From an uncultured Clostridia bacterium (GTDB taxonomy: Bacteria > Bacillota > Clostridia > Oscillospirales > Butyricicoccaceae): DNA of 18,349 nucleotides. This document shows, in pieces, positions 1-7,042 of the stretch. The number at the start of each line of letters is the position of its first letter. Position 1 is the first letter of the stretch. The stretch covers positions 1 to 18,349 of the forward strand of contig CAJUJQ010000056.1 of NCBI GenBank assembly GCA_910586575.1. The letters are read 5' to 3'. Made by a program: the position numbers and the translations under genes. The notes under the pieces are model-generated. The model was not told where the DNA came from and made no database searches. It saw only the letters and a program-made list of their open reading frames with translations.

Positions 1-1
1 A

Positions 2-685
2 TACGTATTTCTTTGGAAGAAAAATAGACTGTTCAACAATATTGTGACACTACCCGAATTTAGAAGATACGCAGAGAGTTTTCCTGATGTGCGCCTCGAA
101 CGTAACGATGGAGGGCAGCCGCTGATTGGGATTGAATTAAAAGGTTGGTATCTTCTTGCCAAAGAAGAAATGCCCTCTTTTCGTTTTAGGGCGTCCGTAA
201 ATGCCATGACAATATGGGATTTGATAGCGGTTTTCCCTTGGTCACTATCTAACGTGATTTCGGGAAAACCCATTCTTGAGCCTCCCTACATTGAGCAGGC
301 AAAGTATGCTGCTGATTTGCGGACATATTACTGGGAACATCGCAGTGCTAACGCAAGACCAGTTGAACATCCTGAAACGCATCCGTATCCGGAACCTGGA
401 AGTTCTTATTCGGATATTGTACATGATGATCGAGGCGGTAATTTTGGTCGCATTGCCAGGGTTCATGGGTTGATGGATGAATGGGTATCTGACGCTATGA
501 AAACCCCGCTTGGGGGTATTGAGGCAAGGTGGTGGGTTCGCTTTTTAAAACTGTTTGATGAGCGGGGTGACGAGGAAGGAATTCGTACGAAATTTGATCG
601 GCTCGCACAGGCTGCCGGGCATAGTTCCGAATGGGGCGATGAAGTCGTTTATCTCGTTACACGTCTCATGGAACTTGACAGATAG
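2..685 (+). CDS. Restriction-endonuclease-like protein, 5' end outside the window (partial)
   Basis: The frame is open from base 2 through to a TAG at 683-685. A GTG at 44 could start a 213-residue protein, but it has no ribosome binding site at a usable distance and the codons before it read plausibly as protein, so I think the gene begins upstream of the window. The sequence contains IGIELKGWYLLAKE preceded by an acidic patch (LERNDGG), which fits a D...ExK nuclease core of the PD-(D/E)XK type. The following FPWSLSNVISGKP and YAADLRTYYWEHR blocks resemble, from memory, a family of uncharacterised restriction-endonuclease-like proteins best known from Actinobacteria. Next door is a broken MmeI-like restriction/methylase gene, so this could be a cognate or independent DNA-cleaving enzyme. 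Base composition is more AT-rich than rnr and gdhA, consistent with horizontal acquisition. The family call is moderate and the target site is unknown. Confidence 0.6.
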   Translation, partial: YVFLWKKNRLFNNIVTLPEFRRYAESFPDVRLERNDGGQPLIGIELKGWYLLAKEEMPSFRFRASVNAMTIWDLIAVFPWSLSNVISGKPILEPPYIEQAKYAADLRTYYWEHRSANARPVEHPETHPYPEPGSSYSDIVHDDRGGNFGRIARVHGLMDEWVSDAMKTPLGGIEARWWVRFLKLFDERGDEEGIRTKFDRLAQAAGHSSEWGDEVVYLVTRLMELDR

Positions 686-696
686 TTGTCTGATTA

Positions 697-850
697 GGAA
701 CTGTAAATCAATAAATTGTGACAAGCGCGCCGCAGATTTTTTTGCCAGACAAGGCGCGTTTCCGCAGGCAGGCTGTCGCCTGTCAAGGAAACAGGGCGCA
801 GTATGGGAAGATGCAAGCGATTGTCGCAATTTATTTTTTTGAACAGGTCT
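697..850. repeat. Short inverted-repeat element, copy 1 (MITE-like, 154 bp)
   Basis: This non-coding stretch is closely repeated at 5009-5161. Its left end is GGAACTGT. Its right end (ACAGGTCT) is a degraded version of the ACAGTTCC seen in copy 2. Inside the ends, ATAAATTGtGACAAgCGC on the left is matched by a near-perfect inverted copy on the right (gcgattgtcgcaatttat at 827-844). The interior holds a CGCGCC/GGCGCG inverted pair (726-731 and 753-758) and a CAGGC/GCCTG hairpin (765-769 with 778-782). TA dinucleotides flank the element (695-696; 850-851 if the last T is counted as flank), as expected of a Tc1/mariner-IS630-type non-autonomous element. It has no room for a transposase. It sits between the stop of the upstream nuclease-like gene and the start of the broken methylase gene. 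Confidence 0.8.
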
Positions 851-878
851 AATAATGACGGGAGCAAGGGGCAGTCAA

Positions 879-2655
879 ATGACGGATATGGAAAAACGCG
901 CCGCCGCTGCAAAATTCGCGGAGGATTGGAAAGGGCGGGCGATGAAAAGCAGGAAACGCAGGCTTTTTGGCTGGCGCTGCTGCAAAAGGTTTATGGCGTG
1001 GAAGAGCCTGAAAAATGGATTGCCTTTGAGGTACCGGTCAAGCTTGACCACACCAGCTTTATTGACGGCCTGATTGCGGAAACACGTGTGTTGATTGAGC
1101 AGAAAGGGCAGGATATTGACCTGAAAAAGGCATACAAGCAGTTAGACGGCAGCTTGTTGACACCTTATCAGCAAGCGCGCCGTTATGCGGGCTATCTGCC
1201 GCACGACCGGAATCCCCGTTGGATTGTGGTATGTAATTTCCGGGAATTTCAAATCCATGACATGAACCGCCCCAATGACGAGCCGGAGGTTTTGAAGCTG
1301 GAAAACCTGGAAAAAGAATACCATCGGCTTGCGCTCCTGGTTGATATGGGGAATGCGCAGATAAAAAAGGAAATGGAGATTTCCTTATGGGGAATCCGCC
1401 CTTTGTGGGATACGCATACCAGTCACAGGAGCAAAAGCAAGATTTACAGGCAGTTGATAAGCAGATTGGAAAAAATATTGATTATGTAGCTGGATGGTAT
1501 TTTAAGGCGGCTCAATACATACAGGATGCTTCGATAAGCGCTGCTTTTGTTTCTGCCAATTCTATAACACAGGGGGAACAGGTAATTGGCATATGGAAAA
1601 TACTTATGCAGAATTATCATGTTCATATAGATTTTGCACATCGGACATTTAGATGGGACAGTGAGGCCAATATAAAAGCACATGTACATTGCATCATTGT
1701 GGGGTTTTCTGTTAAATCATCTGAAGAAAAGAAACGATTATATGCTTCTGACCGTGTTCAGTGCGTAGATAATATTAACGGTTACCTTTTGGATGCTCCC
1801 GATATTTTCATTGAGCGGCGGACAAAACCAATTTGTTCAGTACCACAAGTCAAAAGAGGGAATCAGCCGACAGATGACGGAAATCTAATTTTAACAGCTG
1901 AGCAACGGGATGAGTTGGTTGCTAAAGAGCCGGCAGTCGGGAAATATATTCGTCCTTATAGGATGGGTAAAGATTTCATCAATAGAAAACCCCGTTTCTG
2001 CATATGGCTGTTAGGAGCAAATCCTGCTGAAATTAAAAAGTGCCCGGATGTGATGAAACGTATTCAAAATGTGCGTGAGTTCAGGCTTTTAAGTAAAAAG
2101 GCAGCGACACGGATAAAGGCAGACACACCAATGCTGTTTGATGAAATACATGAATGCAAAACAAATTATATTGCTATTCCTAAAATTTCATCCGAAAATC
2201 GTCGTTATATACCAATGGATTACCTTAAAGCGGAAGTAGTTGCTGGAGATACACTCTTTATGGTTTCGGAGATATCATTATTTCATTTTGGAATTTTGAC
2301 ATCAAATGTCCATATGGCTTGGATGCGTGCGGTTTGTGGCAGGTTAAAGAGTGATTATCGTTATTCAAATACAGTCGTATATAATAATTTTCCATGGCCG
2401 GAACTGACAGATAAGCAAAAAGCCCAAATTGGGCAGACTGCACAGGCAATTTTAAACGCCCGCGCGCTTTATCCGGACGCCAGCCTTGCCGACCTTTACG
2501 ATGAAACGACCATGCCCCCGGAGCTGCGCAAAGCCCATCGGCAAAACGACCGCGCTGTCATGGAAGCCTATAGTTTTTCCATTAAAATAAGTGAGAGCGA
2601 ATGCGTCGCGGCGCTGATGAAGCTGTACCAGTCATTGACGGAACAGGAAAAATAA
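879..2655 (+). pseudogene. MmeI-like (type IIG/IIL) fused restriction endonuclease-DNA methyltransferase, broken by a frameshift and an internal deletion
   Basis: The likely original start is ATG 879 (MTDMEKRAAAAKFAEDWKGR). The frame then shifts near 937-939, where one missing G in a short G run would restore ...GRGDEKQETQAFWLALLQ. From there the N-terminal nuclease domain is recognisable, with FIDG...LIEQK (about 1058-1105) as its D-x10-ExK site and LDGSLLTPYQQARRYAG after it. At about 1380 the sequence jumps from KKEMEISL to a different frame starting MGNPPFVGYA (1387), which is methylase motif IV (NPPF). The helical spacer and SAM-binding motif I (FxGxG type) that normally lie between are absent, probably 300 or more codons by comparison with full-length relatives of roughly 900 residues. 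The C-terminal part is intact to 2655 and includes a target-recognition region ending NNFPWPE. About 1450-2440 is strikingly AT-rich. The methylase cannot be active; a separate 422-residue C-terminal fragment could in principle still be made. Confidence 0.85.
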
Positions 2656-2825
2656 AGGGTTGCTTTCCAAGGGAACTATGGGCAAGCCAAAACCCCGCCG
2701 GACACCGGGAGGGGCTGCTTCTCCGGGGATCCTTCTAAGTCGCTGTCTTGGTCGCTGCCGCAGCGATACGCACGGTCAAATGCTGCCGTCCCCTTAATCT
2801 TTTGCTGTTAATTTTATCTGGGATG
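2656..2825. other. Intergenic region before the rnr promoter
   Basis: I see no gene here. The stretch is GC-rich, with runs such as CCCCGCCGGACACCGGGAGG, and has a small perfect hairpin, TCGCTG-CCG-CAGCGA (2752-2766). There is no U tract after the hairpin, so it is not a convincing terminator. Confidence 0.4.
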
Positions 2826-2834
2826 TGTTATAAT
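2826..2834 (+). promoter_or_regulatory. Extended -10 promoter for rnr
   Basis: TGtTATAAT is a perfect extended -10 element. No good -35 lies 16-18 bp upstream (TGTTAA at 17 bp is the best), which fits an extended -10 promoter. Transcription would start near 2841, giving a leader of about 70 nt before the ATG at 2912. Confidence 0.55.
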
Positions 2835-2911
2835 AAGGAAAAAACAACCTCGGGCAGATAATCCCTGTGCCGGGGGCCACCGCCCCGGTGCGTTTGAGAA
2901 AGGAGAGCCAG

Positions 2912-5008
2912 ATGAAAAACAGTATTGTATACCGACTGCTTTCAAAGCCCCTGCGCTTTGAGGAGCTGAAGCGGGCGCTTCCGGAGATGAGCAAGCAGGA
3001 TCTGATTGCCGAGCTGGAGGCTCTTGGCGAAGCGGGGTTGATCCTGCGCAACAAGAAGAACCGTTATGCGCATGCCGAGCATTTCGGCTGCACCGCCGCG
3101 ACCTTTCTTGCGACCGAGCGTGCGTTTTCGTTCGCGAAGCCGGACGAGCCGCGCCCGGAGGGGGATATTTTCATCCCGCCCGGAAAAGACGGCGGCGCGT
3201 GGCACGGTGACCGGGTACTGATACAGGTTGTGCCGTCGGCGCGCGGGCACAAGAGCGAGGGTGAGGTTGTGCGCATTTTGGAGCGCAGCCGCCACGAAAT
3301 CACCGGTGAGGTACAGATGAAGGGCAAGTCCCACGTTTTGGTTCCGGTTTCCGCGAAATTCCCGAATATTGTGCTGCCCAAGGGCAAGCTGAACGGGGCG
3401 CAGCCGGGCGACCATGTGTCGGTGCAGATGATGTTTTACGGCGAGAACGGCCTGCCCCCACAGGGCGCGGTGACGGCGGTGCACGGGCTGGAAGGTACGA
3501 TGGAGGCGGCGGTTTCAGGCATCCTGCGGGAAAACGGCATTTATTTGCAGTTTGCCGAGGAGAGCGAACGGCAGGCGGCTGCCTGCGGCGATACGGTAGA
3601 TCCGGCGGAGGCGGCGCGGCGGCTTGACCTGCGAGACAAAGTCATCTTTACGATTGACGGCGACGACGCCAAGGACTTCGACGACGCAGTTTCTTTGGAG
3701 CCGCTCGAAAACGGGCATTTTGAGCTGGGCGTGCATATCGCCGACGTGTCGCATTATGTCACCCCCGGCAGCCCGCTGGATGATGAAGCCTGGCGGCGCG
3801 GCACATCGGTTTATTACCCGGGGCATGTCATCCCGATGCTGCCCTTTGCGCTGTCGCACGGGATTTGTTCGCTGAACCCGGATGTTGACCGGCTGACTTT
3901 CTCGGCGCTGATGGAAATGGATAAGGACGGGCGGCGCTATGGCTTCCGCTTCGCGAAATCGGTCATTCATTCTAAGGCGCGGATGACTTATCATAATGTG
4001 AATAAAATCCTGGACGGTGACCCGGCACTACGGGAACAGTATGCGGCGCTTGTCCCAACCTTTGAACGCATGGCGGCGCTGGCTGAGGCTACCCGCAAGC
4101 GCCGGATGGAGCGCGGCGCGCTCGACCTGGATATCCCGGAGCCGCAGATTATGGTAGACGAAAACGGCATGCCGACCGATGTGCAGTACCGTGGCCGCGG
4201 CGCGGCGGAAAAGCTGATTGAGGAATTTATGCTTCAGGCGAATGAAGCAGCCGCCGAGTTTTTAAGCAAGCGCGGCGACCCGTCGGTGTTCCGTATCCAC
4301 GAGAAGCCCGACCCGGATAAGCTGCGCGCGTTTGCGGTGTTTGCGCGGCCGTTCGGCTACCGCGTGGACGCAGGCAAGCCGCAGAATACCCGGCAGCTGC
4401 AAGCCGTACTCGACGGCGCGAAGGGCGACCCGAAGCAGCGCGCCCTGCCGGTCCTGCTGCTGCGCTCGCTGGCGCGTGCCCGCTATGACGCGGAGTGCCT
4501 GGGGCATTACGGCCTGGCGGCGCGGTATTACCTGCATTTTACCTCCCCCATCCGGCGCTACCCAGACCTTGCCGCCCACCGAATGATGTATAAGGCAATC
4601 AGCGGGCAGCAGTTTACCAAGACCGACCAGACCTTCTGCGAGGAGGCGGCAGGCCAGTCTACCGCGCGCGAGTACGCCGCCGACACTGCGGAACGCGATA
4701 TCGATAAGCTGTACCTTGCGATGTATATGCGGCAGTTTATCGGCGAGGAGTTTGACGCTGAGGTTTCCAGTGTTGCGCCGTTCGGGCTGTTTGTGTCGCT
4801 GCCCAATTCGGTGGAAGGGTTGGTACGCATTGAAACGCTTCCCGGGGATTATTATGAATTTATTGAGGAACGGATGGAGCTGCGCGGGCAGCGTTCGGGC
4901 TTCCGGTATACCATCGGCACGCCGATGCGGGTGAAGCTGACCGGCGCAAACCCGGTGAACGGGCAGATTGATTTCGTCCCCGCAGAGGAAACGGCGGCTC
5001 AGAGGTAA
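2912..5008 (+). CDS. rnr: Ribonuclease R (RNase II/RNB family 3'-5' exoribonuclease)
   Basis: The 698-residue protein degrades structured RNA processively from the 3' end in the cytoplasm. Residues 1-55 form a winged-helix-like domain (MKNSIVYRLLSKPLRFEELK), followed by cold-shock-type RNA-binding domains to about 230. The RNB catalytic domain starts near 240 and carries the signature FTIDGDDAKDFDDAV at 246-260, whose Asp residues bind Mg. An S1 domain occupies about 610-690. I chose ATG 2912 because AAAGGAGA lies just upstream. An earlier in-frame GTG at 2867 has no such site. Family members in Firmicutes often end in a basic tail after S1; this one stops abruptly (ETAAQR) and the repeat element begins at the base after the TAA. 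rnr usually neighbours secG or smpB, which are not here. High confidence. Confidence 0.96.
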   Translation: MKNSIVYRLLSKPLRFEELKRALPEMSKQDLIAELEALGEAGLILRNKKNRYAHAEHFGCTAATFLATERAFSFAKPDEPRPEGDIFIPPGKDGGAWHGDRVLIQVVPSARGHKSEGEVVRILERSRHEITGEVQMKGKSHVLVPVSAKFPNIVLPKGKLNGAQPGDHVSVQMMFYGENGLPPQGAVTAVHGLEGTMEAAVSGILRENGIYLQFAEESERQAAACGDTVDPAEAARRLDLRDKVIFTIDGDDAKDFDDAVSLEPLENGHFELGVHIADVSHYVTPGSPLDDEAWRRGTSVYYPGHVIPMLPFALSHGICSLNPDVDRLTFSALMEMDKDGRRYGFRFAKSVIHSKARMTYHNVNKILDGDPALREQYAALVPTFERMAALAEATRKRRMERGALDLDIPEPQIMVDENGMPTDVQYRGRGAAEKLIEEFMLQANEAAAEFLSKRGDPSVFRIHEKPDPDKLRAFAVFARPFGYRVDAGKPQNTRQLQAVLDGAKGDPKQRALPVLLLRSLARARYDAECLGHYGLAARYYLHFTSPIRRYPDLAAHRMMYKAISGQQFTKTDQTFCEEAAGQSTAREYAADTAERDIDKLYLAMYMRQFIGEEFDAEVSSVAPFGLFVSLPNSVEGLVRIETLPGDYYEFIEERMELRGQRSGFRYTIGTPMRVKLTGANPVNGQIDFVPAEETAAQR

Positions 5009-5161
5009 GGAACTGTGCATCAATTCAATTATGACAAGCGCGCCGCAGATGCTTTCGCCAGACAAGGCGCGTTTCCGCGGGCAGGCTGTCGCCCGTCAAG
5101 GGAACCGGGCGCAGTATGGGAAGATGCAGGCGATTGTCGCAAGTTATTTTTGAACAGTTCC
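5009..5161. repeat. Short inverted-repeat element, copy 2 (MITE-like, 153 bp)
   Basis: This is the second copy of the element at 697-850, in the same orientation. Here the terminal inverted repeats are intact: GGAACTGT at 5009-5016 and ACAGTTCC at 5154-5161. The sub-terminal GACAAgCGC is matched by an inverted GCGatTGTC on the right. TAA lies outside both ends (5006-5008 and 5162-5164), consistent with a TA or TAA target duplication. The inner hairpin is CGGGC/GCCCG (5078-5082 with 5091-5095); copy 1 has CAGGC/GCCTG, so one base pair has changed on both sides. The left TAA is also the rnr stop codon. The right end lies 34 bp before the Uma2 gene. Confidence 0.85.
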
Positions 5162-5195
5162 TAAGCAAATGGCAGCCTGAAAAGGAGGCGCTTTT

Positions 5196-5768
5196 ATGTC
5201 ACTGCCAGTTAAAAAAGGGGACGGTTATACCTATGCTGACATTTTGGCATGGGAGGATAACCAGCGTTACGAGCTGCATCATGGAAAGGTGATAGCGCTT
5301 GCGTCACCGACCGATATTCACCAAGGGATTAGCGGGGAGATTTTCGCTCAGCTTTTTAATTACCTGAAAGGGGAGCGTTGTAAAGCTTATTATGCTCCGC
5401 TGGATGTTCGCTTGTTCGAAACGGAGGACGACCGTCCGGAGGATGTGGACACGGTTGTTCAGCCCGATCTGATGGTTGTCTGTGACCTCAAAAAAGTTGA
5501 CCGGCGTGGGATTCATGGCGCGCCTGATTTGGTGATTGAGATTTTGTCCGATTCCACGCGCCGCTATGACTGCCAGATCAAGTACAAGATGTATCAGGCC
5601 GCAGGCGTACAGGAATACTGGATTGTAGACCCTGCGGCGCATACGGTAGCGGTGCATATTTTGGAAAATGGATTGTATAATTCCCCGGATTTTTATATGT
5701 CCGGCGCGGTTGTCCCGGTGTCGGTTTTGGAAAACTGTTCGGTTGATTTTGGCCAGGTTTTCGAGTAA
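5196..5768 (+). CDS. Uma2-family PD-(D/E)XK endonuclease-fold protein (DUF820)
   Basis: The protein has 190 residues, the usual length for Uma2/DUF820. The PD-(D/E)XK core is visible as QPDLMVV (Asp91), APDLVIEIL (Glu115) and the downstream basic stretch YDCQIKYKMY (Lys129/Lys131), followed by the family's typical EYWIVDP strand. The start is well supported by AAAAGGAGG 8 bp before ATG. The family has a restriction-nuclease fold, occurs in many unlinked copies in bacteria and has no well-established biological role; nuclease activity is inferred from the fold. It follows the repeat element and may be co-transcribed with the patatin-like gene 57 bp downstream. Confidence 0.9.
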   Translation: MSLPVKKGDGYTYADILAWEDNQRYELHHGKVIALASPTDIHQGISGEIFAQLFNYLKGERCKAYYAPLDVRLFETEDDRPEDVDTVVQPDLMVVCDLKKVDRRGIHGAPDLVIEILSDSTRRYDCQIKYKMYQAAGVQEYWIVDPAAHTVAVHILENGLYNSPDFYMSGAVVPVSVLENCSVDFGQVFE

Positions 5769-5825
5769 ATCTCTTACTTGGTACATGAGACCCTGTACGT
5801 ATCAAAAAAGAAAGGAAGCGGCAGT

Positions 5826-6668
5826 ATGCCAGGACTTGTTTTGGAGGGCGGCACGTTCCGCCCCATTTTTTCCTGCGGCGTGATGGACGCGCTGCTTGAC
5901 CACGATATGATGTTCGATTATGTCATCGGTGTTTCAGCGGGGATTACGGACGCGGTCTCCTATGTCTCCCGCCAAAAGGGGCGCAATTTGAAGGTGATTT
6001 CAGCGTTTCGCAATGACCCCCGGTATCTTTCCCTGGGCAACTATTTGCGTGGTGGCTCTTTGTTTGGCTTGGATTTCGTTTATCACCAGGTGCCGATGCG
6101 GTATTTCCCCTTTGACTGGGAAACTTACCATGCCTATCAGGGCAAAATCCTGGTTGGCGTTACGAATATCCGCACCGGTGAGCCGGAATATTTGGATGGG
6201 ATGGAGCTGGACGACCGCTGCATGATGCTGCGCGCAACCTGTGCACTCCCCTTTTATTTTCCGCCAATCCGGATCGGGGAGGAGCGCTATTATGACGGCG
6301 GGCTGTCCGATTCTGTCCCTATCCGCAAATCCCTGCGGGACGGCAACCGCAAAAACCTCATCATCCTGACCCAGCCCAAGGGCTACCGCAAGGAAATGAC
6401 GCGCGGTACCCTGCATGCGGCCCGCGCGCTGCGGCTTCGTTACCCCAAGCTGGCGGAGACGATGCGCCGCCGCCCGAAAATGTATAACGACACCATCTGT
6501 TTCTGTGAACAGCTGGCGGAAAAGCGCCCCGCCGATACCGTGCTGCTACGCCCCGAGGAGCCGATCGATTCTTTTGAAAGCAGCGTGGAGCGCCTGACCG
6601 GGGTTTATCACAAGGGTTATCAAATGGCTGTGGATAACATGGAGCGGATCCGGGCGCTGTTTGATTAG
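5826..6668 (+). CDS. Patatin-like phospholipase family protein (acyl hydrolase)
   Basis: The 280-residue protein has the patatin Ser-Asp dyad: nucleophile GVSAG with Ser37 and DGG with Asp157. The glycine-rich oxyanion segment near the N-terminus reads EGGTFRPIFSCGV, a variant of the usual GGGxRG in which the third Gly is Thr and the last is Pro. Size and layout match the soluble bacterial group that includes E. coli YjjU; a lipid or acyl-ester substrate is inferred from family. There is no signal peptide, so it is cytoplasmic. ATG 5826 is chosen because GAAAGGAAG lies just upstream; in-frame codons before it (from 5778) lack such a site. It is probably the second gene of a small unit with the Uma2 gene and is followed by a hairpin terminator. 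Confidence 0.9.
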   Translation: MPGLVLEGGTFRPIFSCGVMDALLDHDMMFDYVIGVSAGITDAVSYVSRQKGRNLKVISAFRNDPRYLSLGNYLRGGSLFGLDFVYHQVPMRYFPFDWETYHAYQGKILVGVTNIRTGEPEYLDGMELDDRCMMLRATCALPFYFPPIRIGEERYYDGGLSDSVPIRKSLRDGNRKNLIILTQPKGYRKEMTRGTLHAARALRLRYPKLAETMRRRPKMYNDTICFCEQLAEKRPADTVLLRPEEPIDSFESSVERLTGVYHKGYQMAVDNMERIRALFD

Positions 6669-6702
6669 GGATTTTTGATGGCAGGGCTGGAAAATCTGGA
6701 AC

Positions 6703-6761
6703 CAGTATCCATTTAATAGAAAAAATTAGCCAAAAATGGATTGCTGAAATTTTTGTTTTTT
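6703..6761 (+). terminator. Probable terminator after the patatin-like gene
   Basis: ATCCATTT (6707-6714) pairs with AAATGGAT (6734-6741), with an outer CAG/CTG, and is followed by a T-rich run (AAATTTTTGTTTTTT) ending at 6761. The loop is long (19 nt) and AT-rich, so strength is uncertain. Confidence 0.5.
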
Positions 6762-6811
6762 ATGCGGGCAGACAAAACTTTAGCAGAGAAAAGGATTGTG
6801 CGCAAAAACTA

Positions 6812-6840
6812 TTGTATGGAAGCTTTTAAGGTGATAAAAT
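6812..6840 (+). promoter_or_regulatory. Probable promoter for the gdhA leader
   Basis: TTGTAT (6812-6817), a 17-bp spacer and TAAAAT (6835-6840) with TG one base upstream (TGaTAAAAT) make a reasonable extended -10 promoter. Start near 6847 would include the whole structured leader. A second candidate, TGtTATAAC at 6846-6854, would start near 6861 and cut off part of the left arm. Confidence 0.45.
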
Positions 6841-6854
6841 AGCAATGTTATAAC

Positions 6855-7010
6855 CCGGGGCGCGTTGTATCGCTGGGACTGCGGGCGGTCTGCCGGTTCA
6901 AATGACCGCAGATTCAGCCAAAGCCCGCCAATGGGCTTGGTTTTTTACTGTCATCTGCTGTGATTTGCACTTGGCATCCCGTCCGCGCCCAATTGTGTGG
7001 CGCGCCCCGG
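6855..7010 (+). ncRNA. Candidate structured leader RNA upstream of gdhA
   Basis: CCGGGGCGCG (6855-6864) and CGCGCCCCGG (7001-7010) are perfect inverted repeats. The helix can extend by six more A-U or G-U pairs (6865-6870 with 6995-7000), giving a 16-bp closing stem around about 124 nt. A second helix of 12 pairs with one A-A mismatch joins 6872-6884 to 6906-6918 (GCTGGGaCTGCGG with CCGCAGaTTCAGC). A third is a U-tailed hairpin at 6918-6946. GCGGGC (6881-6886) can alternatively pair with GCCCGC (6923-6928), which would break the second and third helices. It lies between a promoter and the gdhA ribosome binding site (7029-7033). It does not match the signatures I know for T-box, glutamine, SAM, c-di-GMP, TPP or THF riboswitches. 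It could also be an independent short RNA. Confidence 0.5.
6918..6946 (+). terminator. Internal terminator-like hairpin (possible attenuator) in the gdhA leader
   Basis: AAGCCC (6921-6926) pairs with GGGCTT (6933-6938) around a 6-nt loop, extended by CC/GG past one bulged A, then six T (6941-6946). It is about 100 nt before gdhA and inside its likely transcript, so it would have to be bypassed for gdhA expression from the upstream promoter. Confidence 0.65.
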
Positions 7011-7042
7011 ATAATTTTTGAAAATGTTGGAGGTCAGTCAGT

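Noticed and set aside
28..50. Resemblance of ACTGTTCAACAATATTGTGACA to the left end of the repeat element
   Set aside because: The similarity stops at GTGACA and the stretch lies in an open reading frame; it is too short to call a third copy.
803..935. Alternative start of the methylase N-terminal fragment at ATG 803, inside the repeat element
   Set aside because: The first 40-odd residues are low-complexity sequence from the repeat and from the wrong frame; the family-like N-terminus (MTDMEKRAAAAKF) is in another frame and joins through a frameshift near 938.
2686..2740. GC-rich possible terminator after the broken methylase gene
   Set aside because: The arms do not pair well and there is no T run.
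6885..6912. tRNA-like GGTTCAAAT in the gdhA leader
   Set aside because: The surrounding sequence does not form a cloverleaf, anticodon stem or acceptor stem.
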